Source of the DNA: Buxus sempervirens
Lineage: Eukaryota > Streptophyta > Magnoliopsida > Buxales > Buxaceae
Reading direction: 5' to 3'
Length of the DNA stretch: 64,000 nucleotides
NCBI GenBank assembly: GCA_947561395.2
Contig: OX387182.1
Span: 53,653,283 to 53,717,282, forward strand
A model generated the notes under the pieces. It made no database searches, was not told where the DNA came from, and worked only from the letters and a program-made list of their open reading frames with translations. Below are positions 54,601 to 64,000 of the stretch, piece by piece (the first letter of the stretch is position 1; each line of letters starts with the position of its first letter). The position numbers were made by a program, and so were the translations under genes.

Positions 54601-55302
54601 GGCTCATCTTTCCCTTTACTCATCCTCATCATGTCGTACCGGTCTGGCACGATCTCAGAGTTGAACTTATATTGGTCTAAGAAGGCGTCGGCTAGGTCCT
54701 TCCACCTCCTGATCCTTCCATGGTCCACTGTAGCGAACCACCTAAAAGCTGACCCAGTCAAACTCCTCTGGAAGAGTTGGATCAGTATGCCATCATCCCG
54801 GCCAAATTGGCATAGGGCCCTGCAGTATAATTTTAAGTGGCTCAATGGGCAGCCCGTGGCATCAAATTTGTCGAAGTCCGGGCGCCTGAACTTGGCCGGT
54901 AGACACACGTCAGGATACATGCACAGATCTTCAAAAGTGATGCCTCCATGGTTGTTTCCCCCCCTTCACTTCCTTCAGTTCTGCCTAGATCCTTTCTATT
55001 CTGAGCAACATCTTCTTTTCCATCTCATCTCTGGCATTTTCCTTTTCCAGCCCTTTCTCAGATTCTGCTGTATTTTCCCTGATCAGAATGGGCTCAGGCA
55101 TGGGCTGAGCCGGAGGCAGCATGTAGGCCTGAGGTGGTGGTGCCTGATGAGAAGTTGATGCTTGGTTTTGGGCCTGGGTATGTTGGGCCTGAGCCGCCAG
55201 TAGGTCACCCAGCATCTTGGCCAGACCGGCCACTTGCTCCTGCAGTTGAGCAAAATCTTGAGTGGGGACAGTAGCTTGGGCTTGGTTCTCTTCAGTGTTC
55301 AT
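51601..55302 (-). pseudogene. gag-pro: Gag-protease of element C (frameshift and two nonsense codons)
   Basis: The ATG at 55302 matches 10394 in A. Damage: TAG at 54985-54987 (CAG to TAG), a +1 expansion of a G run at about 54958-54964, and TAG at 51951-51953 (CAG to TAG). Between these the frame 54920-51951 is long and readable: gag core, CDFHMGAPGHSTDAC knuckle, protease motif IDNGSALNV and G-patch-like GKGLGISLQGM. The terminal stop (51601-51603) is at the same place as in A, supporting a real gag-pro end followed by +1 pol. Confidence 0.9.
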
Positions 55303-55374
55303 GGCTCTTGTTTTGGATCTGATCACGGGAGCAATGGTTGCAAATAATTGTACCTGGGTTGCAAGTAAATGTAC

Positions 55375-55376
55375 CT
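55375..55376 (-). other. Putative splice acceptor before gag (element C)
   Basis: T-rich stretch then CCCCAG|GTACA on the reverse strand, 72 nt before the gag ATG. The downstream GTACA(T/A)TTA(C/T)TTGCAACC block is doubled in this copy. Confidence 0.5.
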
Positions 55377-55407
55377 GGGGAAAAATTAACAAAACATGTT
55401 AGCTTCC

Positions 55408-55412
55408 ATTTA
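55408..55412. repeat. Target site duplication of the solo LTR in element C
   Basis: ATTTA at 55408-55412 and 58681-58685. Joining the flanks gives a sequence collinear with element A at 10285-10310 (reversed). Confidence 0.88.
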
Positions 55413-58400
55413 TGTAACGCCCCGGATCCGAGTCACATGAAAAACCCGTGACTCGTATCCAGAGGTTATTATAAACAACAGGATCGCAATATTAGAGTGA
55501 AGGAAAAACATGAATACAACAATAGCTATATAACAGAGTGCGCTAAAATAATCCCAAACGGAAATAAACTCACATGACCAAGTAACTACCCGCAAGTATC
55601 GTCCTCTCCAGGAGCAGCTGAAAACAAAACAAAACAATACGGAATGAGATACGAATATCCCAGTGAGCAGCACATGCATGCACAAATACATTTATTTCAG
55701 TTCTAAAACATGCCACGATTATAACCATGTACAATGATGATATTACGCATATTCCGAATAATCCGACTAAACTTCAATAATCCAATTCATATCAGTGCGG
55801 AAAACCATCAGGTAAATCAAACAATAACAATCCGTGTCCAATGCCGAAGAATTCGATAAAAAAAGATTAACTGACAACAACATAGCGAATAACCATAATT
55901 TCGTATCTCAAGATAAAATTCCAGATATACCAATGTCATATAACACAAAGTCTTCTCATAACCATGTCCACGCCTCCAAATGTATATCCGGCCTACTCAG
56001 GGTTTCGGATATTGAAATGACTGCGTCATCCAATGCAGGCCTACTCCCCGGGTTTCTGCATTGACAACCAAGCCTACTCAGGGTTTCTGGTTGCTCTACA
56101 CCGGCGGGAGGTACAATACCCAATAACCGGTAAACAATATTCCATGAACCATAAATACCAACAAACCAGTGAATAAAACATATCACGTCAAACAAAATCA
56201 AATACCAACATTGGTCAATGTCATGACTATTGTTTAGTTGATAAATTAAACATGCCAAGTAAACACTCCACACCTCCATGTACACAGTTCCGGCCTACTC
56301 AGGGTTTCGGAAACTCTGAAATGACGGCCTACTCAGGGTTTCGCCATCCAATGCAGGCCTACTCCCCGGGTTTCTGCATTGACAACCAGGTCTACTCAGG
56401 GTTTCTGGCTGCTCTACACCGGTCGTGGCAACACACAAGGCCATGCAATTCCAACAACCAACAAATAAAATTACATTACTAAGCTTAGACTCTGGATCCA
56501 GGACAAGCTAAACCAGTAGTAAGTATAAAACTAGCAAATCAACCCCATTTATTTTCCATCATGTAAAACTGATATATATAGATCAACATGTTCAAGTGCA
56601 TACCATAGGTCACTCAGGACCAGCTTGCTCGCTCATGGAGTCCTCAAATAAATTCTCAAATAATTTACCGGAACAGAATAAGATATGATTCTAAACCGAC
56701 CACCGATATAAAACAATATTCAAGTAAATCATTCCTGAAGTGCACCGTGCATTCAAAGGTGAACTAGCATAATAGTGTAGATGTATTTCAGCAAAACAAT
56801 ATGGTTTCAAAACTAACTTTTCAGAATAAAGCACATTATATAGAAATGATTTCAGCATCCAAACTTCGATTAAACATAATTCAGCAAAACATCTCCTAGA
56901 TTCTCAATTTCGCTTTCATAATCCAAATCAATCAAAACGAATGTTGTAAAGACCTCAAAACACATTTGGATGAGTGGAATAGTCTTAGGATCTCCTATAA
57001 GGTCACCATACCAAAAAGCAATCAATTCTGAGATAAAAAGTTTCGGACTTCAAAATATTCTAAGTCTAGTTAAAAACGTTGACTTTTGGTATATAATTTT
57101 TCTAGACAAATCTACAAGGAGTTTCGGGCTCAAATTTTGGTTACAGTCTATTGAAGGGTAAATACATCTCCTAGAATTTTATGGGCTCCTGAATCACTCA
57201 TCTGGGTATTAAACCCAAACCGGGCTTTTTAATAAAAACCGGGATTTAGGCATGAACTGGAAAGTTGACTTTTTATTGGCTGGGAATTAGACTTTGGAAG
57301 TATTTTTATTGGTTCCAAATGGGGGGTAAAACCTTATTTACATGTAAAGACTTAAGTAAATGGAGCAATAAATACACAGGACATTTACTTAAATGTCTTT
57401 CATGTAATTAAGGGGCTATTTTCAACACATTCTACAATTCGATAAGTATAATTGGGTATGCGCTCACTTCTGCTTAAAAACGACTATGCGCTCACTCGAC
57501 GCTAAGTTAGCGCGAGCTGAGCGCGAGAAAGGCACATCAAATTTGAGTAGGCGCGAGGTGAGCGCCAGTCGGCGGATAGAAAACAGGTTAAAAACGACTA
57601 TGCGCTCACTCGACGCTAAGTGAGCGCGAGCTGAGCGAGAGAAGGGCGCGAGATAGGCGCGAGAAAGGCGCATCAAATTTGAGTAGGCGCGAGCTGAGCG
57701 CCAAGTGGGCGCGAGCTGAGCGCCAAGTGGGCGCGAGCTGAGCGCCAAGTGGGCGCGAGCTGAGCGCCAAGTGGGCGCGAGCTCGGCGCCAGATCATTAT
57801 TCCTATGCGCCTACTTCCCGAAGTGGGCGCAAGTGGGCGGATACCCACTGCGAATTTCAAGTCTCTATTATTTCGAGATGTACATGTCTTGCTAATTTGT
57901 TTCGGTCTGTAAATGTTCCAATACACTCCCAATGTTCCCAGAATGCTTCCCAACCACTTTTGGATTTAATCTAAACACATTTAATTTCAAGGTAAATTTC
58001 AATCTCCGGTTCTGTTTCATGTTATTCCAGAAAACCAGCAAAACTCAGAAATCACTCAAAATACAACCATGCATCAGAATAAGCTCACGAAGAAACACAA
58101 AACCTCGGTTGTAAATCAGTGCTACTCACCAGTATACGCTTTTCCCAGAATAACCCAACCTCGGTCGATCACGACTCCGGCTGCGCGCGCGAATGAAAAT
58201 ATAGCCGAACGAATCCTCTTGAGCAGAGAGAAATAACCCACTGAACTTCGACTCCAAAATCATTCCCGTAGCCTTTGCGATTCTTGATCTCTTCCCAGCG
58301 AAACCCTAATCGCCACAGTAGCCGCCCCAATTTCAGAGCAGCAACCTTCCCCCAAAACCCCGAAAATTTTATATGAGTTACCTATTTATAGACACCGCCA

Positions 58401-58680
58401 GGATTAAACCTAATTCACCCTTCACCCTCGGAATCCCCTTTCTACCCCTCATTAGTGTAGGGCTTTCCCGGATTTTAACTGTTGACCAATTTCTATTTAT
58501 TTCCGGTCCGAATAAGACTTTCATATTTATATTTCCACCTCATTTTCTTTAACACTAATGACTACAAATTTCTAGCAATAATGAATTTGATTTAACCTGT
58601 ACATAAATCCATATGTGCATATATTTTTATTTTATCTACTGTTATTATTTTTTTTTTCTACTCAAAACTTGGGTTTTATA
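55413..58680 (-). mobile_element. Large solo LTR (Tekay/chromovirus-like) nested in element C
   Basis: 3268 bp. On the reverse strand it begins TATAAAACCC (the first G probably mutated to A) and ends CGGGGCGTTACA, with a 5-bp target duplication. A reverse-strand TATA (CTATAAATAGG) lies near 58391-58400 and is followed by a leader with AGGGTTTCGCTGGG. The TGTAAAACCC...GGCGTTACA ends resemble Tekay-type chromovirus LTRs; that family call is tentative. No internal coding region. Inside are diverged direct repeats with CCTACTCAGGGTTTC (55970-56100 and 56290-56430) and GC-rich tandem repeats (57480-57800). Confidence 0.78.
57480..57800 (-). repeat. GC-rich tandem repeats, 22-bp core
   Basis: From about 57690 the unit GGGCGCGAGCTGAGCGCCAAGT-type (22 bp) is repeated about five times, each with a GGCGC/GCGCC inverted repeat. 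Two longer related blocks lie at 57480-57680. Arg/Ala/Ser-rich frames across it are artefacts. Confidence 0.85.
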
Positions 58681-58799
58681 ATTTAACTTGAGTCACACCC
58701 CTATACATGTAAACCAGTAGGTTAGGTGAACACCAATCTAGATCTTCTTTTTTGTTTTTGGTTTTTTTTGTTGTTGTTTTTTTAATTTTTTATTTTTGT

Positions 58800-60330
58800 G
58801 TTGGAATATTCTAGGGCTTCCAGAGGTCCCACTTTTTTTGTACTTGATTGGTAAAAAGGAGACCAACCAAGGGTTTTGATGGAATATTTTAGGGCTTCCA
58901 AAGGTCCCATTTTTTTTTTTTTAACTTGATTGGTAAAAAGGAGACCAACAAGGGTTCATGGAATATTTTAGGGCTTCCAGAGGTCCCACTTTTTTTGTAC
59001 TTGATTGGTAAAAAAGAGACCAACCAAGGGTTTTGATGGAATATTTTAGGGCTTCCAAAGGTCCCATTTTTTTTTATTTGATTGGTAAAAAGGAGACCAA
59101 CCAAGGGTTCATGGAATATTTTAGGGCTTCCAGAGGTCCCACTTTTTTTTTACTTGATTGGTAAAAAGGAGACCAAACAAGGGTTTTGATGGAATATTTT
59201 AGGGCTTCCAAAGGTCCAATTTTTTGATTTGATTGGTAAAAAGGAGACCAACCAAGGGTTCATGGAATATTTTAGGCCTTCCAGAGATCCCACTTTTTTT
59301 TATACTTGATTGGTAAAAAGGAGACCAACCAAGGGTTTTGATGGAATATTTTAGGGATTCCAAAGGTCCCATTTTTTTGATTTGATTGGTAAAAAGGAGA
59401 CCAACCAAGGGTTCATGGAATATTTTAGGGCTTCCAGAGGTCCCACTTTTTTTGTACTTGATTGGTAAAAAGGAGACCAACCAAGGGTTTTGATGGAATA
59501 TTTTAGGGCTTCCAAATGTCACATTTTTTGATTCGATTGGTAAAAAGGAGACCAACCAAGGGTTCATGGAATATTTTAGGGCTTCCAGAGGTCCCACTTT
59601 TTTGGACTTGATTGGTAAAAAAGAGACCAACCAAGGGTCTTGACGGAATATTTTAGGGCTTCCAAAGGTCCCATTTTTTTGATTTGATTGGTAAAAAGGA
59701 GACCAACCAAGGGTTCATGGAATATTTTAGGGCTTCCAGAGGTCCCACTTTTTTTGTACTTGATTGGTAAAAAGAAGACCAACCAATGGTTTCGATGGAA
59801 TATTTTAGGGCTTCCAAAGGTCCCATTTTTTGATTTGATTGGTAAAAAGGAGACCAACCAAGGGTTCATGGAATATTTTAGGGCTTCTAGAGGTCCCACT
59901 TTTTTTGTACTTGATTGGTAAAAAGGAGACCAACCAAGGGTTTTGATGGAATATTTTAAGGCTTCCAAAGGTCCCATTTTTGTGACTTGATTGGTAAAAA
60001 GGAGACCAACCAAGGGTTTTGATGGAATATTTTAGGGCTTCCAAAGGTCCCATTTTTTTTATTTGATTGGTAAAAAGGAGACCAACCAAGGGTTCATGGA
60101 ATATTTTAGGGCTTCCAAGGGTCCCACTTTTTTTGTATTTGATTGGTAAAAAGGAGACCAACTAAGGGTTCATGGAATATTTTAGGGCTTCCAGAGGTCC
60201 CACTTTTTTTTGGACTTGATTGGTAAAAAGGAGACCAACCAAGGGTTTTGATGGAATATTTTAGGGCTTCCAAAGGTCCCATTTTTTTATTTGATTGGTA
60301 AAAAGGAGACCAACCAAAGGTTTTATTTTT
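58800..60330 (-). repeat. Tandem repeat array in the 5' region of element C, dimeric higher-order pattern
   Basis: About twenty monomers of roughly 75 bp, the same family as 5527-6120. Two monomer types mostly alternate: one with GGGTTTTGATGGAATATT and CCAAAGGTCCCAT, the other with GGGTTCATGGAATATT and CCAGAGGTCCCAC. This gives a dimer period of about 152 bp. Two adjacent same-type pairs occur near the right end (about 60000 and 60160). Open frames of up to 145 codons across it are repeat translations. Confidence 0.9.
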
Positions 60331-60611
60331 GAAATTTGCTGAATTTTCCATTTTCAATTTCTAAAGCTTGATTGACACATGTTTGAATTGAATTGATATA
60401 AAAAAATATGACACCTTAGCTTGTTCTTTGAGTTTCAACCTTAGGTTTAATCCTAAAAGAATATACATATTTTTTAATATTTTGTTTATATATATATATT
60501 TTTTGAAACATTTTATATTTTCTTTGGGGTGCCTAAGGATTATCTACAGTGTTTAGGCATTTTTATTCTGGAAATTCGGGCTGAAAAAGCCAATTTATTC
60601 AGTTTCTGCAT

Positions 60612-60752
60612 GTATCCGGTATTAATGGCCGGATAAGGTATGTCTTAATGTATCCGGCAATAATGACCGGATACACGCATAACCCTCAGTATCTGGTATT
60701 ATATACCGGATATGAACAGATTTCTTCTTAACCGGCCTGAGTTGCCGGTTAT
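60612..60752 (-). promoter_or_regulatory. Palindrome array inside the 5' region of element C
   Basis: Units start at 60612, 60650, 60689 and 60728 (spacing 38, 39, 39). The last has AACCGG/CCGGTT arms like the corresponding unit at 5089 in element A. Confidence 0.85.
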
Positions 60753-62254
60753 TGCCGAGATGGCCATTTTTGACTCATTTTTTCACCAGATTAGGTTTTT
60801 TTTCATTCCCACTTGATGTTCACCTTAACTTGACCTTCAAAACTTGCCCCAAATTGGGTTTGGACATTATACTTGTAAAATTCCCCAAATTCATGAAAAG
60901 AACATGGCTTTACCTTGCCACCTTGTATTACCTTCATTCAATATGGTATTCACATTGTACCTTGGCCTGTAAAACATGCAAACGGCCTTCCCACAGTTAC
61001 ACCCAATTTCCCAAACCCAATTGTGTGCTTTTAGCTGAAAACGTGTTTCTCCACCTTCAAGCGTATGGTTTTTGGGTTTTGGCTTAATTGGCAACTTAGA
61101 ACTCAAGTCTAGTAATGCCCGTAATCGAATCACAGATCCCATTGTTATCACATCATTGACTCAAATTCCAAGGTAAATGTTTTCACTTTCGCTTTCCGAA
61201 GTAACGACCTCGGTGCGCCAAGCTACACACATTCATGGTTCAACTTCCTATAGGTAAAGGGTAGGCTGTGCAAATTGTTTCAAGTGCTCAAGCGCAATTT
61301 TAAAATTGTGGTAACATTCACAACGTCCCAGCCCCTTGCCACTCTTTTTCGTAGCCATGCATTCAATTTCAAGCCAAGGTACATATGACAAAAATAATGA
61401 AGCTAAATACAAGCAAGCAAGAAAACCAAAACAACCAAATATGCACAAAATATTACATGCCCAAAAAGTGGTATACAAAACATGTTATTTGTACAAACAA
61501 CAATTAAATCATGGAAGCATGCTTGAAACCCAAAAGCATTCCTTAAAATTCCAGATTTTCATGCTCAAAGTGTACCATTTCTACCCAAATTGAAGCCTAA
61601 AATTTTAGCACTATTTGACATGATACAAGAAAGGTTTTGATGATTTAAACATGCTTGAAAACCATCCTAATGTACACTGAAATTTCCAGAATTTTCATGC
61701 TCAAAAGTGAATCCCTTATACCCCAAATTAATGCCTAAAAATTTAGCAACTACTTGATATGGTATAAGGAGAGTTTTGATGGTAAAAACATGCTTGAAAA
61801 CCATCCTAATAGCTACTGCATTTACAGATTTTATGCCCACAAATTTTCTTGATTAGCATGGTATTAGAACCCAATTTATAGCCTAAAAATACAGCATTAA
61901 TCACATGGCCTAAAAGAGCTTTTATTTAGGGAAAACATGCTAGAAAGCACCCAAAATATCCACTAAACTCCAGATTTCATGCTTTCACATTTCGTGTTCA
62001 ACTCATGGCATAAAAAATCAAAATTGGATCATGTTATCACCAAATGCATCAAAATCATGCTTCAAGATAGACTTCTCTTTAATCAATCTTTAGGCAACAT
62101 CAAGCAAAACATACATGACTTGATCCAAATAAAATTCAAAAGCAACCCAATCTGATTTGAAATACAAGAATATACACAAATAAAGTAAACAAAATAGCAA
62201 GCATTCAAAAAGTAAAGAAAAAGCATGAATATACAGAAAATGGCTTAAATCCAC
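60753..62254 (-). mobile_element. 5' untranslated region of element C, proximal part
   Basis: Counterpart of 3575-5088 in element A. The about 150-bp degenerate units (CATGCTTGAAA, CCTAAAATTTAG, TTTTCATGCTCAAA blocks) are clearer and more numerous here, from about 61500 to 62090. No supported gene. Confidence 0.75.
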
Positions 62255-62255
62255 A

Positions 62256-62275
62256 AATCCCGAGTGGAGTCGCCA
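62256..62275 (-). other. Primer binding site of element C
   Basis: The reverse strand reads TGGCGACTCCACTCGGGATT, two bases from the LTR edge. The first ten bases complement the 3' end of plant tRNA-Arg(ACG) including CCA. Confidence 0.82.
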
Positions 62276-62277
62276 GT

Positions 62278-64000
62278 TGTGAGACAAGGGAAAAAATCAC
62301 CCGGAGATGATCATCCCTCCGTCAACACGCGGGGCTCGATGTAAAAGAGTGGGAGTCACCACCATCCAATTGTTTAGGGTGTGAATGGACACCAAAAGAA
62401 TTAAAAACAAGCAAAAAGAGATAAAAAGTGCTAAAAGACAAATTCTAGAGTAAAAATAACCCTACTTGAAAATCAAATCCAGAGATGGGTAAGGGGATTA
62501 GATTATGAACGGGGGAAGGTGTTAGGCACCCCCATTCACCCACACAAGGTGGTTGCCAAGTGTTTATTCATGCTAAAAGAAAATAGAAAGCTTGCTAAAA
62601 ATCATTGAAACATTGGAAAAGAATCAAACCAATGTGTGATATTTTCACATGAGGAATCCAAATGGATTCTAGATCCTCTTTTATGTCAATATCACTTCTG
62701 GAATATCACAAAAAGGTGGAAATCACAGTAAAAATTGCACAAACCCAAGTTGAGGCAAATCCGGGAAATTTGGTAAAGTAAGGCCATTTCTCTTGAAATT
62801 AATCAAACCCAATTTTAAATTAAATCAACCCAAATCCATTTGAAAGATTATGGTAAATAAGAGATTCATGCAAAATTTCAAATTGGTCCGGTTGAAAACC
62901 TAGGAGTTATGCTCCTTTAAAGTTGCTGCTGGGGATGATTAAAAGTGACAAGTAGGCATCTTTGGAAAATCACCTAGAAAAATCTACTCCATAGAAATCC
63001 GTGAAATTTGGTGTCAATGAAGTCTGTATAGCCATATTTCAACATAAACTAGCCTCATACAAAAATTCATTCGGATGTGCCTTGGGTGACTTCTCGAACA
63101 GGCCCCGAGGATCACAGATTGACCCAGAAAAGTGTTGTTGAGCAGTTCAAAGTAAATCTGCTCTCCACGACACAATTTAAATTAAAAAATTATGAAACTA
63201 ATTGGATTTAAAAATAGACTCATAAAGGAGTGCCCAGAAACAAAAATCACTCAAATCGGATTTAAAACGAACACATGGCGCTCCGTCGAAGTGACAAGTT
63301 CTGTATTTAAACCTGAACTGACCAATCAACTTCGACAGAGAGGTGTCAAAAATCTGCCTGGTAGAAATTCATGATTTTTGGTGGGTATAAACTAGACAGC
63401 CTCACCTTTCCCATGGTTCTAGAATTACTCCAAAATTCATCCGGATGATGAAGTTATGAGTGTCCGAAGTTAGGGTACAGTTGCTGTCAAGCAAACCCTA
63501 TTTTGAAATAAACCAATGCAAAAATATGACAAAGTGTGTGCAATTCGTGCAAGATGAACACAAAACCTTTAAAAATCATTTAAAGACATTCCAGAATTGA
63601 TTTAAGCCATTTATTTGGGATTTATCACAATGAATGTAATAAATCCCCAAATGTGAGCCTATCCCGCCAAAATAGTGCATTGTATGTGCAAGGGTGAAAA
63701 TCCATACAAGATCAATACAACAATATAGCAAGCATACATATTCATCAAAACAAGGTTCTAAAACAACCTAGGGTTCCGTTCCATTATCGTTTCCCTTTGT
63801 TCTCTCTCCCCATTAAACACGGTTCTTCAAGATAATCAAGGGTACTTTGAATATGAAACGGTTTTCAATCAATCACAAGGCTTTATGCTATATAGGTTCT
63901 AGCACTAGGGTCAATCCCCAGTCTCGTTTCTCCTAGATCCCGCCTCCACGTTTTACGGCTAGGGGGAGTCTCGAGATACTTTGAGCCGGGGAAGGATTTC
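62278..64000 (-). repeat. 5' LTR of element C (cut by window end)
   Basis: Starts inward at TGTGAGAC (62278) and matches 37439 onward closely with scattered substitutions. By comparison with the 3' LTR about 590 bp, including the U3 palindromes and TATA box, should lie beyond the window. Confidence 0.92.

Larger units (their letters stand above)
37439..64000 (-). mobile_element. Element C: Tat/Ogre-type retrotransposon, reverse orientation, cut by window end
   Basis: Close relative of element A (same LTR ends, PBS, PPT, gag-pol and antisense genes). In + coordinates: 3' LTR (37439-39751), aORF1, aORF2, duplicated integrase tail, pol, gag, 5' region with a nested solo LTR, PBS, 5' LTR from 62278 to the window end. 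The flank at 37434-37438 is ACTGG; the other flank lies outside. It inserted into a hAT transposase gene. It is more damaged than A: gag frameshift and two nonsense codons, pol with two, aORF1 with several, aORF2 with a 584-bp net deletion. Confidence 0.92.

Noticed and set aside
55413..58680. A complete retrotransposon nested in C
   Set aside because: There is no coding region, PBS or second LTR between the target duplications; it is a solo LTR.

Overview
The window is repeat-dominated plant nuclear DNA, most likely from a flowering plant. Nearly every base can be assigned to nested transposable elements: Tat/Ogre-type Ty3/gypsy retrotransposons, solo LTRs, a Cassandra solo LTR and a hAT transposon relic. 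The only host-like coding trace is a cytochrome P450 fragment. I cannot name the species.

Layout. (1) Element B, + strand: the 3' part of an old Tat-type element, split into 1-1304 and 27947-33049. It has hairpin-type tandem repeats, a polypurine tract and a 3' LTR (30630-33049), and it sits in the P450 relic at 33050. (2) Element A, + strand, 1305-27946: a complete Tat element inserted into the B tandem array with a 5-bp target duplication (GGCGT). Order: 5' LTR, tRNA-Arg-like primer site, long repeat-rich 5' region, gag-protease-G-patch, RT / gypsy RNase H / second RNase H / integrase, two spliced genes on the opposite strand, polypurine tract, 3' LTR. A 3.2-kb solo LTR of another Tat family sits in its 5' region (6832-10026). 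(3) 33050-37438: P450 relic broken by a Cassandra-type solo LTR, unassigned AT-rich DNA with a small inverted-repeat element, and a decayed hAT transposase gene. (4) Element C, - strand, 37439 to beyond 64000: a close relative of A inserted in the hAT gene. It has the same two opposite-strand genes, a partly duplicated integrase and a 3.3-kb solo LTR of a third family inside its 5' region.

How the parts work together. The sense genes supply capsid, protease, RT, RNase H and integrase. A strong splice donor just after the LTR TATA box and a strong acceptor just before gag suggest a spliced gag-pol mRNA beside an unspliced genomic RNA. Between pol and the 3' LTR, two genes read the other way: aORF1 (eight coding exons in A, RG-rich plus plant-mobile-domain protein) and aORF2 (two exons, DUF7745-like plus coiled coil). 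Each has its own TATA promoter.

The most striking signal is a 25-bp palindrome, GTATCCGG-N9-CCGGATAC, repeated on a 39-bp register (occasionally 38). It occurs upstream of the LTR TATA box, upstream of both antisense-gene TATA boxes, and once inside the 5' region, in both A and C, and also in the unrelated solo LTR inside A. Element B has the same layout with a different palindrome. This looks like a shared promoter control module. In addition, several tandem arrays are made of hairpins whose arms co-vary while the loop stays constant. All autonomous copies here carry nonsense or frameshift damage.
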